From positions 1 to 20,106 of the forward strand of contig SBFU01000506.1 of the NCBI GenBank assembly GCA_006227785.1: DNA of 20,106 bases, given 5' to 3'. Both the position numbers and the translations under genes were made by a program. The notes below the pieces were generated by a model. That model worked only from the letters and a program-made list of their open reading frames with translations. It was not told where the DNA came from and made no database searches. Below are positions 7,186 to 14,201 of the stretch, piece after piece. The stretch's first letter is position 1; each line of letters opens with the position of its first letter. Origin of the DNA: Burkholderiales bacterium. Lineage in GTDB: Bacteria > Pseudomonadota > Gammaproteobacteria > Burkholderiales > Burkholderiaceae_C.

Positions 7186-9116
7186 AGCGACTGCTGATCG
7201 CCAACCGGGGTGAGATCGCCAGGCGCGTGATCCGCACCGCCCGGCGCATGGGCATCGCCACGGTGGCGGTCTGTTCCGACCCGGACCGGCAGGCGCTGCA
7301 TGTGCGAGAGGCCGACATCGTGGTGCCGCTGGGTGGTCTCAGCTCGGCCGAGAGTTACCTGTGCATCGACAAGCTGATCGATGCGGCGCGAACCAGTGGC
7401 GCCGATGCGGTGCACCCCGGCTACGGCTTCCTCAGCGAGAACGCCGACTTCGCCCAGGCGGTGATCGACGCGGGACGGGTCTGGGTCGGTCCGCCGCCTG
7501 CAGCCATTCGGGCCCTGGGCAGCAAGTCGGCGGCCAAGGCCGTGGCCTTGCAGCAGGGGGTGCCGGTGCTGCCGGGTTACTTTGGCGATGACCAGCGCGA
7601 CGCCACCCTGTTGGCCGAGGCGGATCGCATCGGCTATCCGGTCATGGTCAAGGCGGTGGCCGGTGGCGGTGGTCGCGGCATGCGCCTGGTGCACAGCGCC
7701 GACCAGCTCCCGGCCGCGCTGCTCAGCGCCCGGTCCGAGGCCCTTGCCAGTTTCGGCTGTGCCGATCTGCTGATCGAACGGGCCTTGTTGCGACCACGCC
7801 ATGTCGAGGTCCAGGTGTTTGCCGATGCCCACGGGCATTGCATCCACCTGGGTGAGCGTGACTGCTCGGTGCAGCGGCGTCACCAGAAAATCATCGAGGA
7901 AGCCCCCAGTCCGGCCGTCTCGCCCGAACTGCGCGCCGAACTCGGCCGCTGTGCCATTGCCCTGGCGCAGGGCGCAGGCTACGTCGGCGCCGGCACGGTG
8001 GAGTTCTTGCTGGACGGAGATGCGTTCTACCTTATGGAAATGAACACGCGGCTGCAGGTTGAGCATCCGGTGACCGAAATGTTGACGGGACTGGATCTGG
8101 TGGAGTGGCAGATCCGGGTGGCACGAGGTGAAGCCTTGCCGCTGAGGCAGGAAGAGGTGCAGCTCCAGGGTCACGCCATCGAAGTCCGGTTGTGCGCCGA
8201 AGACGAGCTCTTCACCCCGCACACGGGCAAGGTGCAACTGTTCAATGAGCCGCCCCTGTCGGAGGGCTTGCGCTTTGACCACGCGCTGGAGAGCGGCACT
8301 GTGGTCTCGCCCTACTACGACGCCATGCTGGGCAAGCTGATCGCGCATGCGCCGACCCGTGACCAGGCGCTGAACCGGCTGGCCCGGGCGTTGGACGACA
8401 CCGTGCTGCTGGGTTTGCCGAGCAACCGCGCCTTTCTGGCGGCCTGCCTGCGTCACCCGGTGTTCCGTGCGGGCGAAGCAGGCATCCCTTTTCTGGCCGA
8501 GCATGGCGATGCCTTGCGTGCGGTGCTGGTGCCATCGACCCAGACACGGATCGCGGCGGTGGTGGCCGCCTGCTACGCGGGCCGAACCCTGACCATGAAC
8601 CTGTCCTCGCCTTTTCCCCGTGCCCAGCGCTGGCTGGTCGGCGAGCACGCGCTGGACCTTGTGCTGCACGAGCACGGCGGTGGCCGGGTGTCGGTGCAGG
8701 CAGGCGATGCCCGATACGAGGTGGTACTCACCGCGGACTCGCTGACACTGGATGGCGTGTGTCGAACCTGCAGCGTGGTGTCGGTCGACGGTGCCAACCC
8801 GCCGGCCGTGGTGGTGCGCTGGGGCACGGAGGTGGTTGAGCTGGTCGATCTGAGTCTGCTGGCCCCCGAAGGCGCCGGTGGCGGTGCCAGCGCCAACGAG
8901 TTGCGGGCGCCCTTCAACGGCCGGCTGGTGGCACTGGCCGCCCAGGCGGGCGACCGGGTGGCCCGCGGCCAGACCTTGATGACCATCGAGAGCATGAAGA
9001 TTGAACACCAGATCACCGCCCCCCGCGACGCCGCCGTGGCCGCGGTACCCGTGGCGCCCGGTCAGCAGCTGACACCCGGCCAGGTGCTGCTGGTGTTCGA
9101 GCCGGAGGCCACATGA
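7182..9116 (+). CDS. Acyl-CoA carboxylase alpha subunit: biotin carboxylase plus biotin carrier domain
   Basis: A 644-residue biotin-dependent carboxylase alpha chain. It begins with the canonical LLIANRGEIA-x-R at residues 4-14, then HPGYGFLSEN, the ATP-grasp loop KAVAGGGGRGM, GERDCSVQRRHQK and EMNTRLQVEHPVTE. A less conserved linking region follows (about 450-570). The C-terminal biotin carrier domain ends with ESMKIEH, in which K606 is the predicted biotinylation site. It uses ATP and bicarbonate to carboxylate its own biotin, then delivers CO2 to the 2417-4024 subunit. The ATG at 7182 overlaps the hydratase stop (ATGA) and coincides exactly with the family's N-terminal motif. The frame stays open far upstream into the hydratase gene, but that part is not family-like. 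All ATP- and biotin-site motifs are intact. Confidence 0.95.
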   Translation: MKRLLIANRGEIARRVIRTARRMGIATVAVCSDPDRQALHVREADIVVPLGGLSSAESYLCIDKLIDAARTSGADAVHPGYGFLSENADFAQAVIDAGRVWVGPPPAAIRALGSKSAAKAVALQQGVPVLPGYFGDDQRDATLLAEADRIGYPVMVKAVAGGGGRGMRLVHSADQLPAALLSARSEALASFGCADLLIERALLRPRHVEVQVFADAHGHCIHLGERDCSVQRRHQKIIEEAPSPAVSPELRAELGRCAIALAQGAGYVGAGTVEFLLDGDAFYLMEMNTRLQVEHPVTEMLTGLDLVEWQIRVARGEALPLRQEEVQLQGHAIEVRLCAEDELFTPHTGKVQLFNEPPLSEGLRFDHALESGTVVSPYYDAMLGKLIAHAPTRDQALNRLARALDDTVLLGLPSNRAFLAACLRHPVFRAGEAGIPFLAEHGDALRAVLVPSTQTRIAAVVAACYAGRTLTMNLSSPFPRAQRWLVGEHALDLVLHEHGGGRVSVQAGDARYEVVLTADSLTLDGVCRTCSVVSVDGANPPAVVVRWGTEVVELVDLSLLAPEGAGGGASANELRAPFNGRLVALAAQAGDRVARGQTLMTIESMKIEHQITAPRDAAVAAVPVAPGQQLTPGQVLLVFEPEAT

Positions 9117-10279
9117 ACCCTGCCGACCACCCCCATCTGGATGAAGGCGAGCTGCAGGCCTTGCTTGACACAGTACGCCGATTCGCGGTCGAGCGCGTGC
9201 GGCCGAACCTCGATGACTGGGAAGCCCAGGGACAGTTTCCCCGCGAGTTGTACCCGCAGGCCGCCGAACTCGGCCTGCTGGGTCTGGGCTATCCGGAACA
9301 CCTGGGCGGCACGCCCGCCAGCTGGCGGGTGCGCAACGCGTTCTCGCAGACACTGGCGCGCCATGGCACCAGCGGTGGACTGATGGCCAGTCTGCTTTCA
9401 CTCAACATCGGCTTGCCGCCGGTGCTGGCGCACGGCACGCCCGAATTGCAGGGCGAGGTGGTGCCGCCGGTTTTGCGTGGCGAGAAGATCGCAGCGCTTG
9501 GCATCACCGAACCGGGTGGCGGCTCCGATGTGGCGGCCCTGCGCACCACCGCGCGCCGCGACGGCGACGACTACGTCATCGACGGCGAGAAGGTGTTCAT
9601 CACCTCCGGCGTGCGCGCCGACTGGGTGACGCTGGCGGTTCGCACCGATGCCCACAACAAGGGATCGGGAGGCATCAGCATGATCTTGGTGCCCATGGAC
9701 CGGCCCGGCATCTCGCGCACCGCCTTGCAGAAAATGGGCTGGCACTGCTCGGACACCGCGCATCTTCGTTTCGACGCTGTGCGGGTGCCCGTGCGCTACC
9801 GCCTGGGAGAAGAGGGCGCCGGCTTTCGCATGATCATGACCAACTTCAACGGTGAGCGGCTGGCCATGTCGGCGATGGCACTGGGCTTTGCCCAGGCCTG
9901 TTACGACGAGGCGCTGGACTGGGCCCGCCAGCGGCAGACCTTCGGCGCCGCGCTGATCGAGCGGCAAGTCATCCGGCACAAGCTGATGGACATGCGCATG
10001 CGCATCGAAAGCACGCAGGCCTGGGTCGATGCGGTCACGACGCGCGCCGACGCCGGAGACACCGCTGCCGACTGGGTGGCACACGTTTGCCTGCTGAAGA
10101 ACCACGCCACCCAGACCATGCAGTTCTGCGCCGACACCGCGGTGCAGATTCTGGGTGGCATGGGCTACATGCGGGGCACCGCCAGCGAGCGCATCTACCG
10201 GGAAGTGAAGGTGATGATGATCGGCGGAGGCGCCGAGGAAATCATGAAAGAACTGGCCGCGCGACAATCCGGACTATGA
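9113..10279 (+). CDS. Acyl-CoA dehydrogenase (second of two)
   Basis: A 388-residue flavin-dependent acyl-CoA dehydrogenase, only distantly similar to the first one in the operon. Visible are LGITEPGGGSDVAAL (about 129-143), VFITSG (161-166), RQRQTFGAAL and QILGGMGYMRG. As in the first enzyme, the usual C-terminal catalytic Glu is missing (MIGGGAEEI). E248 in NGERLAM takes the isovaleryl-CoA-type position. Two dehydrogenases in one operon imply two oxidation rounds or two substrates of different length. GGAGG at 9104-9108 serves the ATG at 9113, which overlaps the biotin carboxylase stop by 4 nt. From memory, Mycobacterium tuberculosis fadE12 and fadE13 flank accA2/accD2/echA7 in a comparable gene set. 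Confidence 0.93.
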   Translation: MNPADHPHLDEGELQALLDTVRRFAVERVRPNLDDWEAQGQFPRELYPQAAELGLLGLGYPEHLGGTPASWRVRNAFSQTLARHGTSGGLMASLLSLNIGLPPVLAHGTPELQGEVVPPVLRGEKIAALGITEPGGGSDVAALRTTARRDGDDYVIDGEKVFITSGVRADWVTLAVRTDAHNKGSGGISMILVPMDRPGISRTALQKMGWHCSDTAHLRFDAVRVPVRYRLGEEGAGFRMIMTNFNGERLAMSAMALGFAQACYDEALDWARQRQTFGAALIERQVIRHKLMDMRMRIESTQAWVDAVTTRADAGDTAADWVAHVCLLKNHATQTMQFCADTAVQILGGMGYMRGTASERIYREVKVMMIGGGAEEIMKELAARQSGL

Positions 10280-10758
10280 CCCGACATACACCACCCCCGG
10301 AGGCCTTTGAGCCTGCCTTCATCAACGGCCTCAAGCTGATCTTCGAAGAGAAGATCGTCTTCAACCAGGTCCTGGGTCTGAAGATCACCGACCTGCGCCC
10401 GGATCGGGCCATCGCACGCATCGACATGCGCCGTGAGCTGATTGGCCACTATGCCCACAACCGGGTGCATGGCGGCGTCATCAGTGCCGGACTGGATGCC
10501 ATGGGTGGGTTGGCGGTGATGGCCGCCATTGGCGCCCGGCACATGGATGAGGCCCCCGAGCAGCGCCTGCTGCGCTTTGCCAAGCTGGGCACCATCGACC
10601 TGCGCATCGACTACCTGCGCCCGGGCATTGCCGAGTGGTTCGAACTCAGTGCCGAGGTGCTGCGCCTGGGCTCCCGCGTGGCGTCGACGCGGATGGAATT
10701 CCGAGGACCGGACGGCAAGCTGTTTTCGGCTGGTTCAGGCGCTTACATCGTGTCTTGA
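10276..10758 (+). CDS. PaaI/YiiD-like hotdog-fold acyl-CoA thioesterase
   Basis: A 160-residue hotdog protein and the last gene of the operon. The hallmark is NRVHGGVISAGLDAMGGLA (about 62-80), close to the N-x-HGG...D pattern of PaaI-type thioesterases, with D74 the likely catalytic acid. The second strand region reads IDLRIDYLRPG (104-114). It should hydrolyse an acyl-CoA to free acid and CoA, either as a proof-reading step that frees trapped CoA or as a product-releasing step. The ATG overlaps the preceding stop by 4 nt; in-frame sequence further upstream lies inside the dehydrogenase gene and is not family-like. Downstream are 84 bases before a convergent kinase gene, without a convincing terminator. 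Confidence 0.88.
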   Translation: MTRHTPPPEAFEPAFINGLKLIFEEKIVFNQVLGLKITDLRPDRAIARIDMRRELIGHYAHNRVHGGVISAGLDAMGGLAVMAAIGARHMDEAPEQRLLRFAKLGTIDLRIDYLRPGIAEWFELSAEVLRLGSRVASTRMEFRGPDGKLFSAGSGAYIVS

Positions 10759-10842
10759 TGCCATGCCACCTTGCCCGGTTTGGCGCATGTGGAGATCGGC
10801 TTGTCTGGCGCGTCTGGTCATCACATCCAGGCACCCTGAGGA

Positions 10843-12843
10843 TCAGGAAGACTCGAGCAGCTGGGCAACGGTCGAGCAGAAGTCACGCACGGAGGTTTCC
10901 TTGTAGAGGACGGCTCGAACCCCGAGAGCCTGGGCCTTCGAGTGCAGTTCCTCGGTGACGTAGCCAGAAACGATCACCACGGCCAGTTCGGGCCGAATCG
11001 TCTTGAGGGCGCTGGTGACGTCCAGTCCGGACAAGCCCGGCATGTTGAAATCGGTGACCACCATGTCGATTTCGCCGGCGGTCATTGCTATCTCGTCCAG
11101 TGCGGCTTGCGGCTCTGTGAAGCCACGTACGTCGAATCCCGCCCGTTTGAGCAAGAGGCAGACCAGCGTGACCAGCGACTCATCGTCGTCGATGTACACC
11201 AGGCGACGTCCCTGACCGACCACTTGGGTGCCGCTTGCGGGCGGTTCCTCAAGCGGTTGTGCCACTGGCTCTTGCTGAACCAGTGGCAGGTAGATGGTGA
11301 ATTCGGCACCCAGGCCAGGGGTGCCGTCGGCCACGATCATGCCGCCGTGGTCGCGGACGATGCCGTGGATGAGGGCCAGTCCCATGCCGGTGTTCCGGCC
11401 CAGCTCGCGCGTGGTGAAGAATGGATCGAACAGGCGCTCCCTGACCGCGTTGTCAAACCCGCAGCCGTCGTCGCGGAAGCGGATGCGTGCGTAGGCGCCA
11501 GCGCGTGTGCTGCCGAGTTGCTCTGCCTGCGAGAATTCGAGTTCAACCCGGTCCACCAGAACATCGATGGTTCCCTGTTTCCCGCTCATGGCCTGTTCCG
11601 AGTTGCTTCCCAGGTTGATCAGGACCTGGAGCAGTCCGCCCGAGTTCAGCCTGGCATAAAGGGGCTCTTCGGGCAGCTCCGAATGTATGCGGATGGAGCC
11701 TGGCAGCATGGACCGCAGCGTGGTCAAACCCCGTTCGATGACGGGACGCAACGACAGGACTTCCAGGGTCTGGTGTCGCTTTTGGCTGAAGATCATGAGC
11801 TGTTCGACCAGGCGCCTGGCCCGCTCTGCTGCCTTGTCGATTTCCTCCAGCATCGGCCTTGATGCGTGGCCTTCATCGGTGTGCCCGCGAGCCAGCACCA
11901 CATTGCCGACGATGGTGGCCACGATGTTGTTGAAATCGTGGGCCAGACCCCCGGCCAGCGTACCAAGCGCATCGAGCCGCTGCAACTCTCGGACTCGCTG
12001 TTCCAACGCGTGCCGCTCGGTCAGATCGCGCATGAGGGTCACCGCTTCCATTTCACCGCTGGCTGCCCGCCACAGCGATGAGGAGAGTTCACATTCGAAT
12101 CGCGTGCCGTCCTTGCGGATCATGGTGAGCACACCACGCGCCGTGCTGTTTCGCCGGCGTTCGGCCAGTCGCTCGGGCAATCGTGGATCGGTCAGGTCGG
12201 TGACGTCCTGACGCCGCATGTTGCGCAACTCTTCAGCGCTGGCACCGAGCATTTCGCAGGCTGCGGGGTTGGCTTCCAGGATCGGTCCGTTTTCTGTTCC
12301 GTAGAGGATCCCGTCAAGGCTGTGCTGGAAGATCAACTGGTAACGCTGGGCCTGGGCCTGGACCAGGGCCTGGGCTTCAAAATCGTCGGCGAGACGTTGA
12401 GCCAGGATGGCCATCGTGGGCACAGGGGTTCGGTCCACGGCCAGGGGCTCGAAGGACAGCCTCAGTCTCAGCGCGCCGGCTTGCGGTGTCGGTATCTCGA
12501 CCCGGCACACTTGCCGGCTCATCGATCCGACCGCCAAGTCAAACGCCTGACTCGACCAGAAGCCCGCCTTGCCGAGCACCTCGTGCAATCGGCGACCGAC
12601 CAGATCAACCCCCGGACTGCCCAACAGTTCGGCAAAACCCGTGCCAGTCCAGAGAATCGTTCCATCCTTGCCCGCCATCGCGGTGGCGGTCGATTCGATG
12701 GGTTCGGGCAGCTGCCTGTTCACGATGAATGCAGGGATTGAAGCGTGGTCCGTCCGTGCATCATGGTCCCAACGCACTGACCGACAGAAGTTTTGTGCGC
12801 GCTGTCGTTCCGCCCGAGGTGCAACCTCAGGCACCGAACTCAA
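10843..12843 (-). CDS. Hybrid sensor histidine kinase with two PAS domains and C-terminal receiver
   Basis: A 666-residue two-component hybrid with no membrane segment, so probably cytoplasmic. PAS-like domains lie at about 50-150 and 165-285. The phosphoacceptor helix has H302 in GLAHDFNNI. The ATPase domain has the N-box (LINLGSN, near 408-414), DDGCGFD (458-464) and FDPFFTT followed by GMGLA (487-490). A receiver domain (about 546-664) has the acid pocket DDD 552-554, the phosphoacceptor D598 in VTDFNMPG and K648. No DNA-binding output domain is attached, so a partner is needed. The start is uncertain: no ATG precedes the first PAS domain. TTG at 12843, behind a weak CAGGTGG, gives the longest form, and GTG codons at residues 23 and 41 are alternatives. 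The signal sensed is unknown. Confidence 0.9.
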   Translation of the reverse strand: MSSVPEVAPRAERQRAQNFCRSVRWDHDARTDHASIPAFIVNRQLPEPIESTATAMAGKDGTILWTGTGFAELLGSPGVDLVGRRLHEVLGKAGFWSSQAFDLAVGSMSRQVCRVEIPTPQAGALRLRLSFEPLAVDRTPVPTMAILAQRLADDFEAQALVQAQAQRYQLIFQHSLDGILYGTENGPILEANPAACEMLGASAEELRNMRRQDVTDLTDPRLPERLAERRRNSTARGVLTMIRKDGTRFECELSSSLWRAASGEMEAVTLMRDLTERHALEQRVRELQRLDALGTLAGGLAHDFNNIVATIVGNVVLARGHTDEGHASRPMLEEIDKAAERARRLVEQLMIFSQKRHQTLEVLSLRPVIERGLTTLRSMLPGSIRIHSELPEEPLYARLNSGGLLQVLINLGSNSEQAMSGKQGTIDVLVDRVELEFSQAEQLGSTRAGAYARIRFRDDGCGFDNAVRERLFDPFFTTRELGRNTGMGLALIHGIVRDHGGMIVADGTPGLGAEFTIYLPLVQQEPVAQPLEEPPASGTQVVGQGRRLVYIDDDESLVTLVCLLLKRAGFDVRGFTEPQAALDEIAMTAGEIDMVVTDFNMPGLSGLDVTSALKTIRPELAVVIVSGYVTEELHSKAQALGVRAVLYKETSVRDFCSTVAQLLESS

Positions 12844-12884
12844 TTCATGCGGCCACCTGCCCAGCGACGGTGGTCATGCAGGCG

Positions 12885-13532
12885 TTACTTCTTGCCGCCG
12901 CCGTTGCCGCGGCCGCCGCCTTTGTTGCCGCCCTGACCGCCGCCACGAGATGCACCGCCGCCCTTGGAGCCGCCTGCGCCGCCGGCACTGGCGCCACCTT
13001 TGGAACCGCCTGCCGAGCCACCGCCACTGGCGCCACCCTTGGCGCCTTGGCCGCTACCGGCCCCGCCCATGCCCGGGCTGCCTTTGCGGCCCAGTCCAGC
13101 GGTGGTGACGCTGCCATCGGAGGGGGCGGTGGCCAGTCCGTCGTCGCCGGGCATCTTGCCTGCCCGCTTGAGCGAGGCCTGGGGAGAGCGGTTTTCAGCA
13201 CTCACCAGACTGCCGAGGTTCACACCGAGCGAGTTGGCAATCGCGCCCCAACCCATGCCGGAAGCCCGCATGGCTTCGACAGCCGATTCGGCCACCCCCA
13301 CATCGTCGGCCGTCGGGCTGGTCACCCCTTGTTGTTCCAGGCTGGCCCGTGCCAGCATGCCAACGAAGTTCTGCCCTTTCTTGACCGCGATCGTGGGCGC
13401 AGTGGTCGGGGTCGGGGCATCGGGCGTCTCACCGGCCAGCGGCTCTGCCATGGCGGAGGTGCTGGCCAGCAGGGTGACGCAGAGCAGGGAACGGATGGTG
13501 GGCTGGAGGGTGAACGTGAAGGGGCGCGACAT
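12885..13532 (-). CDS. Secreted protein with glycine-rich low-complexity tail
   Basis: A 215-residue protein of unknown function. The first 29 residues form a Sec signal peptide with a predicted cut after AMA. A short conserved-looking helical block follows at about 79-114 (ESAVEAMRASGMGWGAIAN, then SLGVNLGSLVSAENR). I have seen similar blocks in Burkholderiales hypothetical proteins but know no name for them. Residues 147-215 are roughly half Gly, the rest mostly Ala, Ser, Lys and Arg, ending in GGGKK, so the tail is basic, flexible and probably disordered. The ATG at 13532 is preferred because it gives a proper signal peptide. An in-frame ATG 42 bases upstream (13574-13576) would add 14 residues. 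It ends 41 bases before the kinase start. Binding to polyanions, cell wall or RNA is possible but unsupported. Confidence 0.75.
   Translation of the reverse strand: MSRPFTFTLQPTIRSLLCVTLLASTSAMAEPLAGETPDAPTPTTAPTIAVKKGQNFVGMLARASLEQQGVTSPTADDVGVAESAVEAMRASGMGWGAIANSLGVNLGSLVSAENRSPQASLKRAGKMPGDDGLATAPSDGSVTTAGLGRKGSPGMGGAGSGQGAKGGASGGGSAGGSKGGASAGGAGGSKGGGASRGGGQGGNKGGGRGNGGGKK
12888..13090. repeat. Imperfect GC-rich tandem repeats encoding the Gly-rich tail
   Basis: This stretch is built from degenerate units such as CACTGGCGCCACCTTTGG (12986-13003), repeated with one mismatch at 13025-13042, and TTGGAGCCGCC/TTGGAACCGCC. On the minus strand they encode GSKGGAS-like units. Such DNA can expand or contract by slippage in steps of three bases. 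Confidence 0.6.
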
Positions 13533-13543
13533 GATATGAATCC

Positions 13544-13585
13544 GGGGGGGGTATGGCTGTGACTCAATGGTAACCATCCCCCCCC
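13544..13585 (-). other. G8/C8 hairpin in the leader of the Gly-rich protein gene
   Basis: A run of eight G at 13544-13551 and a run of eight C at 13578-13585 face each other, extended by ATGG/CCAT. In minus-strand RNA they form a 12-bp stem with one bulge and a 17-nt loop, ending 11 nt before the start codon at 13532. It has no U-tract, so it is not a normal terminator. It could control translation or act as a slippage-prone switch (inference). Confidence 0.55.
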
Positions 13586-13714
13586 ACCATGGGCCTGCCC
13601 TTTGTGTGCGTTTGTGACAAAGTTGAACGCCTGGCACGGGCGATCTAACCGCCCGTCGGCTGATGGCTGGGGCGGTCGGCTTGAACGCACCGGTCCGACC
13701 CCACAGCTGGGTCG

Positions 13715-14131
13715 TCAGCCCGGACCCGACGCTGGTCCCCGTGGGCGGACCAGCACCCAGGTCAGGACGACGGCCAAGGCGAAACCGGTGTACGCCAGGG
13801 TGAAAACCCACCAGGGAGCGTCCCAATAGATCAGGCGGGAGAGCCAGTGTCCGATGAAGCTCTCCTGATGGGTGGCCTGTCCGGCCAGTCGGCGCAGGTC
13901 CTGCTCCCAGACGGTCAGTGGACACAGCTGGCCCAGCCAGGTCTGAACAGCGATCCAGACGCACATGAGCAGGTGCAGGCCCCGCCAGCCGCGCCGATGC
14001 ACCCATGACCAGTGCCGCCAGCGGCCGATCCATGCCAGGCACAACCCCAGCAGGACAAACGCAATCACCGCCAGGTGCAGGACCAGCAAGGCATCGGCCA
14101 GCAGGGCGGCGAAGGCGGGACTCAGGCGCAT
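13715..14131 (-). CDS. DUF2784 family membrane protein
   Basis: A 138-residue integral membrane protein of the DUF2784 family, which has no known function. Hydrophobic segments lie at about residues 8-35, 51-67 and 106-127. Between them is the family hallmark CPLTVWE (70-76), then SFIGHWLSRLIYWDAPWWVF (91-110). Length and motif order fit the family. The ATG at 14131 is the natural start, but it has no Shine-Dalgarno sequence: only 5 bases separate it from the U-tract of the transporter operon's terminator. It must be expressed from a promoter not recognised here, by readthrough, or by weak or leaderless initiation. The 182 bases after its stop hold the G8/C8 hairpin and otherwise nothing I can name. 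Confidence 0.85.
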   Translation of the reverse strand: MRLSPAFAALLADALLVLHLAVIAFVLLGLCLAWIGRWRHWSWVHRRGWRGLHLLMCVWIAVQTWLGQLCPLTVWEQDLRRLAGQATHQESFIGHWLSRLIYWDAPWWVFTLAYTGFALAVVLTWVLVRPRGPASGPG

Positions 14132-14136
14132 GGGAC

Positions 14137-14169
14137 AAAAAAGGCCGCCGGCACAAGGTGCGGGCGGCC
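14137..14169 (-). terminator. Intrinsic terminator of the transporter operon
   Basis: On the minus strand a 12-bp GC-rich stem (GGCCGCCCGCAC with GTGCCGGCGGCC, one mismatch, 3-nt loop) is followed directly by six T. It lies 32 bases after the stop of the binding-protein gene, which is the last gene of the operon. Confidence 0.9.
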
Positions 14170-14201
14170 GGCCAGATCAGGTGCCCGAAGGCACCCGAGG
14201 C

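Noticed and set aside
2417..9116. Naming the carboxylase subunits liuB/liuD or atuC/atuF
   Set aside because: Gene order and chemistry are similar, but the beta subunit lacks the expected pocket motif and the lyase and atuA are absent, so a symbol would overstate the evidence.
6873..9401. Minus-strand open frame of 842 codons opposite the biotin carboxylase gene
   Set aside because: Low-complexity His/Gln/Arg translation without recognisable domains; the plus-strand biotin carboxylase is unambiguous.
10759..10842. Bidirectional terminator between the convergent thioesterase and kinase genes
   Set aside because: Only 4- to 5-bp imperfect stems and no T-run on either strand.
13600..13622. CTTTGT-N11-ACAAAG inverted repeat as an operator for the Gly-rich gene
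   Set aside because: Only 6-bp arms with no promoter elements recognisable at sensible spacing; could be chance.
13648..13676. Hairpin ACCGCCC...GGGCGGT after the DUF2784 gene as a terminator
   Set aside because: The 7-bp stem has a 15-nt loop and the following minus-strand bases (TAGATCGCCC) are not a T-run, so it is too weak to call.
13533..14156. In-frame extension of the Gly-rich protein gene through the DUF2784 gene
   Set aside because: It overlaps a well-supported gene and would bury the signal peptide inside a long arginine-rich translation.
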